Below are positions 36,301 through 51,300 of a DNA stretch of 64,000 nt, piece after piece. The translations under genes were made by a program, and so were the position numbers. Source of the stretch: Apteryx mantelli (taxonomy: Eukaryota > Chordata > Aves > Apterygiformes > Apterygidae); NCBI RefSeq assembly GCF_036417845.1, contig NC_089981.1, positions 28,262,553 through 28,326,552 of the forward strand, written 5' to 3'. The notes beneath the pieces are model-generated. The model ran no database searches and was not told the origin of the DNA. It worked only from the letters and a program-made list of their open reading frames with translations. How positions within the stretch are numbered: the stretch's first letter is position 1; each line of letters begins with the position of its first letter.

Positions 36301-39300
36301 TCTTGTTCTCGCCATGTCTTTGTGCTTCTCCTAAGGGAGAACAGTTTGGAAAGCTGATATAGTCCCAAATCTTTCTGGAGATTGCCCTGAGACCCATCAA
36401 GTTACTATAGCAGTTTGTTTCACAGAACAAGTGAAGGTTTGACATGGCATGTTATAAAAAGCCTGGATTATGTAGATGTAGAATTTGAGATGCAAATTAA
36501 TCAGCATGCAAGAGGAAATGGTTTCATCAGCAAGCTGCCTTTGACAATAGCTGAAATAGAACTGCCAAACTAATCCTTTTATAGACAAAAATGTATGTAA
36601 TTTGAATATATATCACCTGCATAAAGACAGACAGGCACTGAAGGCCTGTCTGTTTAGCACAGTGTGGAGATATGCTAGCTCAGATAATAGAATCCATAAT
36701 ACAAGCTGCATAACTGTGACATTTCATAAAGGATAATTCCTAATATGCTAGATACTCTCAAAAGAAAGCACTACTTTCTTACTGGAACACAAGGTCTCTG
36801 TGAGTATTTCAGAATTCTGTTCTGACCCCAGATGTCTTGCTTAAAAGAGGAAATTCCCCAGGCAGAGGGAGAAATGAAAACCCACGCAATATTACTACTT
36901 CATTTAAGGCCTCCAGTAAGACGTACTCTAGCACTGGTGATGTGGGAGACACCTGTCTGGTTGGCTTCGTACGGGAGATTTACCGAGTATAATGCACTTC
37001 TGGACACTGTAAAGGGACAATGGATGTAAAAGGTTTACAGTGTAAGAAAAGGTCATAATTTTTGCTGTGTGTGTTTGTAGTTCCAAAAGAGCTATTACTT
37101 TTCATAGTGCTGATGATGCATACGTTGCTTTGTAGGGTCCCAAAGTACTAATAGATATAGTAAATTTTTCTGATTCTCATATTGAAATCATAACATTTCC
37201 TAAAGGGCTATCATGATTGCAATGAAAATCCATAATCTAACATGATGTCTCAGACATGTCAACTGGCATTTTTTTGCTTCATGATCTTAAAAAAATCACC
37301 ACTAAAATGCAGCTATAGGCCAAAAATTGTACCACAGAGTACTATATATCTCTCACTTGATAACTTCCATATTACATTTGCTCAGTTTATGTTAAAAAAG
37401 CTAAGGTTTTTCAAAATGCCAGCTTGGTAAGCAGGACTTTGAAAACAGGCAGTCAAGCTGCATTATTTCTACCTCTTACATAATTCCCGGAAGTTGAAAT
37501 TTTTGCAAGAGAGTATTTTTCAACAGAAACAGAGAGACAGTTATAAGTATTCTTCAGTTTAAAGTGGTTTCAAAATAGACCAAACTTTATGGAGAGTGAT
37601 GGAAAGAATACAGGTGCTATGGGTAGGGAAAGCTTTTGCACTGGTTTTACCACTGCCCCAACATTCAAACATTCTGCTAAAAGCCTGGAAAAGTAATATG
37701 CATGCTTTTAGTGCAGAGCACCCTACACAACCATCAATCCAGTCTTTACTTCTGAATCATCAAAATCCCAGCAAGGATCCTCATCTCTGCTGACAGATAC
37801 TGCACTAGGAGGATCTATGTTTAGAAACTGGAGATTCTGAGGTCCCCATGCTGATAGGATGTGATGATAATAGATTATAAAAGTTCATAATTTAAATTCT
37901 TAATTTGTTGAAAAAAGAGGTGGGAAGAATGCTAAATTTTCTCAAAGCTATGAATTATTATATCCTTAGGTACTATGTACTATCCATTTAAGTGTGTGCA
38001 TTATGGAACACTTACCTTTGTCTGTCTCTTAGTTTAGGTATGGTTACATTACTGAGTACCTGCCAGGTTTCTTTCTTCCTAGTTCTTTCTTTCTTTACCC
38101 TGCTTCTAGTCCTTGCTAATACATGCTAGTTCTAAGTAAAAATCTTTGCATTTGTGCTTTTTGAAAGTTTTCCATTTCTGCAAGGGGCATTTCTGTATTT
38201 AAGGCTTTAGCAATTGCAACTGGTATGCTGGTTTGGAAGGTCTCCAAGGCTGGTACAAACAGCAGATCCAAGTTCCTGCCTGCCTCTCTTCTGTGCAACA
38301 CGGGCTGGATAATTCTATCCCATCTGACTAAGCAGATAATAGTATTGAGAGGTCTTCCACTAGCATCACTTCATTGAAATGATATTGAAGGGGAAAAAAA
38401 ATGAGCAGGGCAAGCCACAGCAATAAAACAATACAGACACTTGCTACAGAAGAAAGCATGATAAAATTACAGATGACAGCACAAGTTATTCCTTCAAAAC
38501 AAGGATTTCTTTCTATGGTATAGCATTATCTGAGAATCAACTATCATTCTAAACTCACTGGAAGTTCAATAGAACCATTTTTGGACAAAAATATACAGAA
38601 TTAAGGGTATCTTTGGATTCAAAGAAGAATTCAACAGAAAGAGGAACCCAGCATAAAGCCTGGACCTTTTTAGTCAAGAGAAGAACTTTTAAAGTATAGT
38701 GAGAGAACACTATGACAGGAGCTCAGACCTCAGCACTACTACAAACATTGTGTGTTACAGTGATAAATCACTTTTTGTGACAACAAAAAAATACACCTTT
38801 GTTTCTGTTACCAATACTTGCCTGGCAGAAAGTCTTTTTTGCCATATCTAGCATAACAGGCTAAGACCTCGCTTGGGGCCTTTAAGCATTAATGCAAAAT
38901 TGATACCAGCTGTTTCTTTCTTTGACATTTCTATTGTAAAGATTTTTGTTTACCTGCACATTAATAAATGGAGCGCAAGTAATTTTCATGCTCTTCTTCT
39001 TCCCTTTTAATTTAAATCTAGCACTGAATTCTGTGCTCTAATTATACTTCTTAATTATACATTTTATTTTAAGGCACTCATCCAGTATCACTGAACTTAA
39101 TTAGCTTCTCAGTTCAGGCTCAGAAAGCTTCAAAGTTTGGTTGTATTTGGAAACCAGGTATTTGGTCCATCTTGAGGTTGCTTTTTTTCCCTCTTTTAAA
39201 GAGAAACTGTATATAATATTTGGTATTAGATTCAGATTTTGATTTCCCCTGAGCTCTTTAGATCCACCTATGTAAACAGTTTGGTCGAACAAAGAAGGGA

Positions 39301-42300
39301 AGTTCTACTAAATAAAAATTCTGAACCAATTGCAATGAATGAAGCAAATATCGGATCGGACCTAAACCCATTTTCTCAGTAAAAAATATCCTATACTGAC
39401 AGCAATCACAGTATCTGGGCAGCACATAAGCTCATTTCTGGCAGCTTAAAGATAAGCATAGAGCATTGTGCTAGCTCTCCAAACACAGATAAATCAGAAC
39501 AGTCAAAGTAGCATCCTTGTTTCACTAACAGAAACAGGGCAGCTTAGGGATATGTTCCTTTAAGTCAGGCAAGTTTGGCACCTCAGCTTGCTGTGACTAA
39601 TACAACCACAATAGTGGCCACGGGTGCAGGAGGGACAAAATTACACGTTCAAAAAGAACAGGATTTAAAGCGTAAATGAACGAGGCATGCAAGTTCATGC
39701 TTAGCACAGAATTGTTCCTATCAAAGGGTTGAAAACAGAGGAATTGATTGATCAAGAAAAGTTAACATGCTTTACAGTTTGAACAGCTATCTTGTTTGCT
39801 TTCAAATTTCACCTTGATATTTGTGGTATTTACATTTTCAAACATTGCAGTTACGAATTTTCCTATTGATGTGCTGTTACACTTATTAAAAATACAAACT
39901 TGTTACATTATCAATGTTTCTTTATAATGTAAAATACTGTATCTCTTTAGGATTTATAGCAAGCATTAATAAACAAAATTTTTTAAATTCTGATTTTACA
40001 ACTCTTTTTCTTTCACATTTAGTAGAAAATACATGGATTTACTGGTTGCAAGATTGGAATTAAGTTACAGAATTAGATTATTATACAATTCTGCCCTTAA
40101 AGAAATATTTTATGGAGATTCTAACATGCATTTATACAGAATATAATAGCATTTCTATTTTTAAAAAACCTACAGCACTGGAAAATAACATAAAACAAGT
40201 GGTTCTCTTGGGACTTATTCATAAAATTACTTTGGCCATATAAGATAGGCTGATTTGTATACTTTAAATACAGATGTTTTATTTTCAGTTTAGATGCACC
40301 TGTCATTATCTTCTAAATAACACAGTATATAAAATAGGGGGCAGGGATAGCTGCCCTTCTGTTTAAGGAAAATGAAGATGCAAAGAATGATTTTTTTAAA
40401 AAATAGACCTTGGAAAGAAAAAAATGCAGAATAAAAAATGTGACATGTAAAACCAAGTTTCTACACTTTGAAGTAGAAATAAAATCACTATTCTAATAGA
40501 GCCAGTGTAATTTTTGCTATTTTTGCACAAAAGTTTTTTTTTTCCTGTAAAAAAGTTACAAAAGTACATTTTTCCTGTAAAAAAAGTTTCATTTCTAATC
40601 GGAGAAGAATCCCTCCTTAAAATGCTGTAATTTGAAACATACCTGTCACAATTAGGCCCTACTCTGTTGATTAATTTTTCCATAGCTTCTTCAGTCTCCC
40701 TTAGTTTTTCTTGGAGTTGGGTGAGCTCATAGTCAGCTGTAAAACAAAATCCATCAACAGGAGCTTTGAAAATGTATCCCTGTCCTATTGCCACAGGCAG
40801 CATATGCTGTACCAAACCAAACTGGCTGTGAGGAAACCAAGACATGAAGCTTAAAGAGCTCTAGCTACTTTTCCAGGTACTATAGGCAATGGCAGGGGGA
40901 CATACAGAAAGCACCACCTTTGAATAGCTTTGGAACTACCACCTGATAAGCACAGTGAGTGGGTCACTGCAAATGCCCTGGAGGTTGAAGTCAGGGAACA
41001 GAAAATGCCATCTAACTTTTTTTCTAAGGGAACCATACCAGTTTAGTTTACTGACTGTTTTAAAATTAATAGTCCTCATGGAATTTACCTGCTAAGTCCT
41101 TGGGAACAAAGACAAAAGGTCACTTGAGCATTTTCTAATAAGTCTACAGTTTGAGAAACCTCATCTTTGTCAAAGAGGATAAAGTTTATGGGCTTGACCG
41201 CATCTGACCCTGCACAGGTATGCCAAGGCAAACAGCGAGGACTAACAGAGTCTGTCAGGCTTACCTGGATGCACGAGAGCTAGCCACATTATGTCTGGGG
41301 AGCAAAGCACTGCTGACATTTTCAGTGGTTCCTTCTTTTTCTAAGTGTGTCCATAATACAATAGTAGACATGCATGCATACATGCAGGCACGCCCAAACT
41401 GGCCTTAATTTAGCCAAAGTGGTTAATGGGAAAGATGCAAGAGCATAGACTTCAACAAAAATACTTGCACTCCCTGTTTGGCTTGTGTAGCCCATGCTCA
41501 AACTCATGCTCAAACTTCAGAGTTACTGAGAGCAGAACAAAATGAAACCAAGCTGCGTTAGTTCTATATGCAGATGCTACAAGCACTGATTTCTGCAGCA
41601 CCAAGACAGTGAAACAGGGATACTGTAGCAAAGAGAAAGGGAGTTACTTCCTCCCAGTCACTAAGTAGGGCAGTGATCTAGTAAGAGCCCACGCGTTCAG
41701 GTTCCTATGACTTGTCCAATGACTTGTCCCCTGCTCTGCTACAGTTTGCAATGAATGCTTTAGGAACACAAATGAAAAGCTCTAGAAAAAGGCAGAGTCA
41801 TTTTCATCACTAGTTCTTTGGGCTATAAGGGTAGCAAATATTTAACTGACTGCAAAGTTAGTTTCTCTAACCAAGCATTAGAAAATAAATTACAATTAGC
41901 ATTGTTAATAAATTGCACAAATTTGCCAGGCACAATACAGTGTAAGTGCACTGAAAATACAATCTAGAACACTGAATGCAGCATCTGCAAGGTATTCTAA
42001 TATAAGCATTAATGAGAAGATTTTTACAGCTATGTTGACAGCACTACATTACTGCTAGCACTTTCTATAAAGCCCCATATACTTTTATTTATTATTAGAA
42101 TTTAGCCACTAAACACGACACATTTAAATACTGTTACAGTAACTACTCTCCAATCTTTAAAAGTAAACTTATTAATTTCTCCAACAAATGTGTACAAATA
42201 GGTGAATTTGTTACCTCACTGATGTTTAGGAAAAAATCACAGAAACATTTCAGAATACTGCCTCCTTTCTTTACATTGTAGTCATCAAAACTTTGAGCAA

Positions 42301-45300
42301 TGTAAAAAAGGAAGGGAAAAAGCAGTGAAAAGCCTGGGGATGGCAATGAATTCACACATTCAAAAAATGAAGCTAGCTTTTAATAATAACTTTATATACT
42401 ATTACTAGAATCCTACAGATTATAGAATAATTATAGACTGACATCGTCCATTTTTAATCATTACTCACTTTAGCTTTTCAGCAAATCAGTGCAGTTAATT
42501 CAGTGAGTATCCTGAAAACATGGCTCCAAGAGGGCTTCAGGTCAGGCTGCTATCACAGATTCTCATTAGCCAAAAGTGATTAGATATTAACAGTGCAGAA
42601 ATTCACTTTAACATATGCTCATTCTAACACAGAAGCTCCTGGCTTTCTCTTTACTGGGCGGAACAGCAGTTTTATAGTGTGTCCAGAAGTTGAAGATGCT
42701 GCTCAGATTGTGACTCTACTGAGTAAACAGCTACACAGACACAACTTAGAAATAATACTTACTGATTTTTCTCTTCATGTTTCCAGGTACAGCAGGAGGA
42801 CATTTCCGCTCCCCAGTTGCAGTTTTTCCCTTAGAAGACAGCTGGTAAGTGAAAAAGAAATGCTCTGGTATGCACATGAGTTAAAACAATAGCAGTATAT
42901 AAGCCCCAAAGGCAGCAAAACAAAGAAAAGGATAGAAAGCTAAAATTATGCTATAAACTAACCATAGAAAAGCATCCCCAGCAGCAAAAAGAGACAACCA
43001 TGAAGCATGGCTAAGAAATCTTGCCAACTGAAAACTCCTAAAAGAAACTTGGAATGAATGGTATTTTTAAACATAACGAAAGCATAACTCATCAAATATA
43101 ACATTTTCATTTTAAATGTGTATCTATTGCACCAAAGGGCCTGTTCTTGTAATTCTTCTGTGTAAAGGGAAAAAATGGGGGATTGAGCAGTTATTCTGAA
43201 ATAAAGTGACAGGTTCTGAAGAAATATACGCGACCCACTTGTCCCTCCTGCAATGTTTTCTGCCATTTATTCCTTACCAATTTTGTACAAATGCTGTACC
43301 TGCAGCAAAGATACTGTGTGGCTCTATACAGAAGCTGCAGGCTCTCTACTTCTTTCCTCTTCTCTGTGTTTAATCAACTCACCCAATCCGCTTCTTTCCT
43401 GCCCTGGGACTCTTTTACTTGCCAGAGCAGACTCAACTTTTCAGGCACTGAGGAGTCTGGATTCAACTCTCACTCAAAGGAAACAACAAATTCCCCAAGG
43501 CCTAGTCCCCTTCCTCCTCCTCCTGAACGAGCTGGTACTTTGAGCGACTGTCAGTTTGTGCAGCGGGGGAAGAGCAACTGTACAAACATCGTTCTCTCTT
43601 CTCCAGGCCGTAATCACCTACATACAAGTCAGGTCTGTGTAACAAAAAGCTGTAAGAAGTTCAAAGCAAATGTGAAACATTTGAGGGGCATGTAGCATTT
43701 TAAACCAGCTTTCAGCCAGCTCCTCAGCTGAGTAGTGGGTAATACAACCTCACAAACTTCCACTCTCCAAGAATGTGGTGCTTTTTGTTCTAAAAGGTAT
43801 TCAATAACTGTATTCACTCTCTGCATAATACAGTACATAACCTATACAGCATATATAGCATGCAATAGTACATAATAAAAAGGAATGCAATATATATGTT
43901 AGAAATTAATCTAACATAGAACATACACACATTTAGCCACATAGACACACACCACACATACACATTTTCCAAGGAAAAAAACTGCCTAAAAAAATTGTAA
44001 AGGGACAAAGGCTAATATACGTTTATAGCAACCCTTTGCTGCACTCTTAATTACAGTATTTGCAATGGCAAAACCCATCAAATATACCAGTCTTTCACTG
44101 CCAGTCCAAGGTCCAGTTTAAGCATTTTTTTGAAGAGGGCTGAAATGAAACCAGATATAAAACTGGTACTTGCATTTAAGTTTTCAGGCTGCTTAGCTGA
44201 TATATCCATCTTTTCAATTTATGTTGTTCTCACCTTAAATAAAATGTACAGGATATATAAGAAGATGCCAAATCCATAAATAGGGATAATCTGCCCCACA
44301 AGACCTCTCCCAGTGACGCCACTGCTTCCACCTCCACCAGCCTTGGCTTTGGCAACTGCTTCAGCAAGGTGGGACCTTGGTAAATGAGGGGCTGCTCGGC
44401 TGTCGGGCGTCACTTGGTAACGCATTGTTGGTGGAAATCGACCAAGCTTCCCTGCAAAAAAACACATGGCAATTGTATTTCTTCTATTACTTTCAATGCC
44501 TTCTCTATGCAGCCTAAAACTAGCATGTGCAGCTGATCTCCTTTCTCTGCTACAACACTACAAACACTAAAACATATCAGCTTTCCATGGTGAGCCTGAT
44601 CTTTCAATATTATGCAGAAGTATGCTAATGCATACACCACTACCCATCTAGAGGACTGATGTGTGACTGCAATGTTAGCCCAGTACCTGCTCACAGATTC
44701 TTGATTAGTGCTGTAAGAAATGGGTAGCATAGTCCTGATTTTACCTAATATGTAATAAAAGATACAAAAAAGTGGTGGCATCTCAAATTATTTCCCTTAA
44801 AAAAATTGTTGCGTAAAGCAATGTAAGAGAGCAGACTGCATACAGCCTAGGCCATACTGTTTTCAGTATTTTAGGAAGAAAAACTATTTCTAGCCTTTAA
44901 GAGATACAGAGATAATTAAAAAAAAAAAAGTGAAGTGAACATGAACGAATGCATAGATGCCAACATAAGACTGCAAAGAGCCAGAAATGGTGCTGTAAAG
45001 TATGGACTGTTTTGTTCAACTTAAGGGCACCAGGATCTCAATAAACCTATGCTCATGCAATATTTTTCCTTGATGCTATTAATTCAGCAATTTTTCCATG
45101 AAAATTTTACTGTCCATGTACTTGACATCCTGTTTTCTATCTCCCTGCCCAGCTTGGACTAGCCACCTGCAGTTGCCTCCACCGTAAAAGGGGAGTGAAC
45201 TGAATTACTTAATTATGAAGCAGCAGAGTTTGGCAGGAGGAGGAGCTGGCTAGAAGAACCAGAGATACATTTTGCCAGACCGGGCTGTATGAAGAAGGTT

Positions 45301-48300
45301 GCCATGCCGAGGTCAGTCACTGAAGCCAGTTTCAACATTCCCCCTTTCTTGGCACGCAGAGTAGGAAAGCTCTTTCTAGGCCAGCCTGCCTGAACACTGA
45401 TGCTGGGGCATGCTACAAGCACTGCATGAAGAAACCATAAAAAAAAAAAAAGTTTGAAATAGCACTGAAAATAACTAGCTTTATTTTCTGTAAGTCCCCA
45501 GATATAAATATTTTTAGAAGAAGCAAGACAACAGAAAATTAGATTAAGTTAACATCTGCTCTTGCTAGGATACATCACCATAGACAACCAAATTTCTGAG
45601 CACAGGCAATTACAATAATAAATATTAGGAAGGGATATCAATAGTTTTGAAAAGTTCTGTTATTAAAACATATACTTTTAAATGATAACTTAATCATTTG
45701 TGCTGTAGGCTTTAGTGAAACTGTCCAAGTATATTACCACTGACCAAAACCACTCTCAAACTAGCTCAGGATTAACTTAAGGAAGCTGTTATCATGCAGT
45801 CTAGTTCTAGAGAATTATTAAAAGTCTATGATGGAAGTCATAGTATCTTATTTACAAGAAAGTCCCACTGCTACAGCAGGAATGCGTTGTAACAGTAGGT
45901 TACTGTGGAAACAAGTATTATATCATGAAGAAAACAGTATCACTTCAGGTGCAGATTAAACAGCAGGAGAAGATAAACCTCTGTAAAACATCTTATATTC
46001 ATGAAAAACTCCTTTAAAAAAAAAAAAAAAGGGAGGTGGACAAGAACACAGAAAATAATTGACAATGGTGAAAATGTTTTTAAATGGATTAGTTTTCTAA
46101 ATTTTCCACGAGGCCTCATTTATGTGTTAAAAGCTTTCATTCAGTTAAAAATAATCAGGCCAAAGGGACACACTCTAGTCATTTCATTATCAAAATAATT
46201 TTAAAGGGGAGCTTAATGGCTTCTAGTACTAAATCTTCCCTGCTGATTTTTATAATTTTATAATGACTTCTTTATTAAAAAAAAAAAAAAGAAAGAAAAT
46301 CTCCCATAGCTTTCTACTGTGAAAAACTCATGCAAATGATAGAGGAAAATGACTACACAGGCAACTTAAAGGTAAGCATATGCAAAAAGTTGTCACATAC
46401 ACTGTAAATAAATGGAAATGCTTAAGAGAGAGAAGCAATTTTGTATGCCACTTTAAATTAAACAACCTACTTTACCTTAACTGTCAGAAGTATACTGATT
46501 TTCAAACTGTTATGTCTTTAAAAGCCCTACACTGTTCCAATCCCATCTTCTCTAATGGCTTAATCTAACAGCAAAAGGCACAAGAACGCTTTTGTTGCAA
46601 CTTTACAGGAAACAGCATGTAATACAGCATTATTTTCACTCTGTAAGGCTTTATGGGAATATTCAGCACTACAAATAATGCATGAGGAAGTTCACAGACA
46701 TGACAAAAACTATCTAAAATACATTTGTTATATTTAAAAGTTGTTGGTATTTTAGAATAGTTTTAAAATAATATAACTACAGTAAACAACTACTTTTAAA
46801 AATCTCTGTCATAGTGATATACCTTTCTTAATTTTTATTTTCTTACAGCTTCTCATATTTCAAGGCTAAGTTACTAGTTCTCCTTTTCTGTGGCATTTGC
46901 TATTGTATGTTTTTTTCTGAACAGTGCTATCCTAATCTTGTTAAATGTTCAAGTGTAAGATATTTAGGCAGCTAATTTTTGCTAACTTTCAGAACAGTCT
47001 TGATTTTGGCACAATTAAAACACAAAGCGTAGTTAAGCATGCCCCACTGATACAAAGCATGGGACTGTAAATGTTTGGCGTTACCTCCAGTGCTCTAAAT
47101 CAAAGCTAGCATTTTGATTTTAACACACCTGCTGCATACTGAGCAGGTTTTCCTGAGAAGGGTGAGCTGACTCACCATTCTTTTTCCTGATTACTAATAT
47201 ATTCTGTCAAATTTAATGGTGACCCACTAATTAGACCACTTTCCTGTACCTACACAGGTTCTTTTCCTTGCATTTATTCAGTTTTCTTCGGTGACTTTAT
47301 TCTGGCCTTATGCTATAAGCCAACATCCTAACACACCTGTAGGTGATGTAACTAGATTCCGCTTTTTCAGGGAAAAAAATGAACCATGTTCAAATGGAAA
47401 TAGTGACATATTCATCGATAAAACCCTGTAAGCAACACTTCTCTGTAACCACAGAAGTGCATGTGTTAGGTTCTTGTTTGCTGCACAATCTAGTCTCCAG
47501 TACTGATAGAAAGTACTTTAAAAATACATTTTCAGTGCCGTGGGAAGGAGAAGAATATTACCTTGGAGAAGGCCTCACACAACCTTTGTTCAGCTCTGCC
47601 TGAAAGGCAGTGTAGTGCTGCTGTCCTTTCAAGCGGCTTCTCAACTCGTTTGTGACAGCTTCAGAGGGTTGCATCCTGGCAGGTCTGATTTGTGCATGTG
47701 CTAACTCCACCTACTAAACCCTACCTGTTTTTACAATCTTTTAACCTTAAGTAACAGTTTTAATGATTTGTCAGTAACAGTTCACATCAACTTTTCAAAC
47801 CATCTACAAGGCAAGAAGAGCATGTCTTGTCTAATCCTGTCTCTTCAATGAATAGCTTTAAGTCCAGAAACCAAAATTATGTCCCAGCTAACATTTCTGT
47901 TGGTTAAGAGACTGCAGGTTTCTGAATGTAGGTGAAATCCTACTTAATAGCAGTATCACGTTAGAATTACTGAGTTTTTCATCTTTCAGCAATAATAATA
48001 CTCAACTGAATAAAGCAAAGTTTAAAAAAGTATGATCTCTAAAGTCAACCGGATGATAAAGAATACAATAACCAGCCAGCTGATAATATTCAGATCATTG
48101 CAAGTGTCTTTTTTATTAAATACCTGTTATGTGTTCTACCTAACGAGGATGTTTTAGGGAATGCTACTGAGCTCAGCTTGACAGCTGATAAAGGTATTTA
48201 GATTTCAATTATTGTACAATAATAAAGCAGCTCTTAGACTGGATAGTGTATCATTCTGCAATACCTTACCATCTGTAAAATGCTGAAATACATACATACA

Positions 48301-51300
48301 TATATATAAAAAAATGAAATCTGACATACATGAAGTATATGTAGGCAGCTGCTATACTAAGTTTGCACTCCATTCATGTGGAGATTTACAGTATACGACT
48401 TCATTGTTTCACAGTTTTTAATGTGAAACATCAAACATCAGATTCCAGGAAGTGCAGAAGGATTACTGACAGGAAACAGAGGTCTAGAAAGTGCATGGGA
48501 CTTATACAAGTTGACAGCAAAGCAAAAAATACTGTTCTCATCACTCTTCAAATGTTACCCAAACCACTCCTTAGAATGACAGCACCAGGACACACAAATC
48601 TCATCACAATTCTTCCCCAGTTTGCAATAGGCACCCTGTCTTTTTCTTTCACTCCCCAGAATGTGGTTATGCTACTTTGGCTTGGAAACACTAAGGTCTC
48701 AGCTGGCATTTGTAATTCCTTACTGTGCATGCAAAAATACCCCCCCAAAAAACAGTAACAAACACAGAAAAGCAGCAGCTGGACATCTAGACATTCTGCA
48801 ACACCTTTAACTGAAAGAACATGTGAGAGTGGGATACAAAACTATTTTCCTGAATTAGCAATGCAAATTCCAGCCTTCAAACCTATCTGCAAACTGTACT
48901 TTGACTCCCATGGTTAGGAATGCCTAGGTGCCACTCACATGCCTTTCTCGTAGAATTTTCATCATAGTGAATGAAAAAGAAAACCTCTTTTTCCAACACT
49001 CATAGGAACGGGAAATGAAATACGATTCTGTGAGAACCAGAATTCAGAGTTTCGTACAGATTTTTCTCCCCTGCTCAGTTGGGCTTGCTATTTAAGGAGA
49101 TCCATACTCCAAGTAAAGCTTTTGCTATGTAGGGTATGCAAGATCTCCCTCTAGGGTGGACTCTTAATAGCAAGAGGCATTCATACTGAAGCCTTTGTCT
49201 CAGTCAGGACACTTTTAAGGCTCTTTATCCCCTACTCAGCAGTGTGTTTTCATAAAACATTTATTTTCTATCCCTCTGCCAAACCAGATGAATTGGCCAA
49301 ATGGTTCTAAAGTTGTATGCGGGAACACAGAAAGATGCACGGACTGTGTGATAAAATAACCTGTTGTTTAGACTAGAAGTATATTCCTTCTATATTTTCT
49401 TGTATAACCTCCATGCTTAGTATAATAGTTGAGAATAATCCACAAGGAAGAAGTGTTTTTCTTGGCATGTAACCCAAGTACTCTTTCTAGCCACTGTACC
49501 ACTTCTGTTGCTTTTCATTAACACCCTCTAATCTCCCAATACCTCTGCCCAGAGAAAACCCAAATAATTTGTCCTTTTTAATTACACTACAAATTCATGT
49601 TCAGCTCATTGTTGAAGTCACTATATTTCAGTATTAATTTATATGATCTCATTTATCATTATATCCATGTTTTAGATTTTTTTTCCATGTGGAGTAGTTT
49701 ATATTTTTCTATTCTAATTCTTTTTATTTTCCTGTCACTACAGACTTTGTAACAGTGTAACATCAAGATGAACTCGGACAAACAATATGCATTCATTTCC
49801 TGTTTTTTTCAACTGAAATTTACAACATGGTTCTTGCTGTGTTCCTAAAGTTTTAAAAATACAACTTTAGAAACCTACTCAAAGAAGGCTAGAAGGAATG
49901 TTCATTTGGAAATCCTAACTTTAAACTACCACACATGTTTTTAATGGACACAATCAAAATCTTAAACATCTTTAATTAAATATTGCAGCTGGCAGTTAAA
50001 AACAAAAGTTACCCTAAACAGTAACATCTTAATTTTCAAGTAGGGACACCTGCATACACCTGATGCATTGCACAAATCCAGGTTGGCCCAAAGAATTATC
50101 TGAATCACATATTTCTCTTGTAAAACTGATGTCACTTCATTCTTCTCACAAATGCAAACTGACTGCAAATCTATTGCCATGGAGCTGTAAAGTTTTTGTT
50201 AAACTACCAGCTTAGCACTATTTTCCAAAATGCAAGGCATACATTTGAGGACTATACTAAAAATACTCTAGAAAATTGTCATTAGCACTTTTTTCCTCTT
50301 TTACCTAGTTTTTTTTTTTTTTAAATCTTTTAGAAAATTCAAACACCTGGTCATAAAGCAAACTAGAAGTGTGGTGCATTCACAGTTAAGTTTTTAATAT
50401 ATATGTGATGTGAAATTATTATAGGGAAAAAGAACATCCTTTCTGTCCAAGAGATATCAACTTCTATAGTACTGTCTGGGTTTACTGTTTTCTTAAAAGA
50501 GACTTCTGAAAATAGCTTTATTACAGGAAGCGTCATTCCCATGTTTAAAGTCCATGTTGAGAAAAAGCTTTCTTATAGCATCCAATTCTAACAAATGGTA
50601 GTATACTTCAAGAATATTTTATTCAGAGGCATTTTGTCCCCAAGACTACAATAAGCACTTTATTAACTTCAAGAATGTCACTACACTTCAAGTCCCTGAA
50701 ACTACCATCCAGTAACTGCAGTATCAGTTCACTCAAGAGGACAACTAATGACAAAGATATGAATCAGAACTGTTCAATCAAGATTTAGTCTTCTACTAAA
50801 AATTACATCAGGTGAAATAAAGTTTGCTCTATATAGCAGGTGTAATGAAATTCTTGCTATCAAATTGAAAATATGGACAACAAATTCTAATCTGAAACTT
50901 ATCATCTGAGGTGAGGTATTACATCTTCGGCTAAGGAGAGGTACCTTGAGCACAACAGTGGAACATGCTGAACACTCTTTCTGAGCCAGTAATGCACTAA
51001 CTCCTGTTTCACTCTTACCCACAGGATGAGGGAAAGAGTATTTATACTATCTACATTGAGCATTTACCTATGGCTGTGATTAGTCACTTTATGATTGCAC
51101 TGCTTAAAGCAGGTGCTTCCCTTTACACTTTCCCAGAACACGTACAAACACCATAAATCAGACAGATTTCACTGAAAAATTGTGGACACTTTTTTTTTTT
51201 TTTTAAAGTTCATCCAGATCAATTGAATCCAGGCCATCCTGCAGCCAAAAGAGCACCACAACAGTAACTCACAAACACCTAAGACTGCACTGCTGTAGGA

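Noticed and set aside
41605..41760. Reverse MIR in RIC3 intron 3
   Set aside because: Word order is suggestive but identity is too low to call by eye.
48363..48758. Open frame of 131 codons in RIC3 intron 1
   Set aside because: Antisense to RIC3, no motif or splice support.
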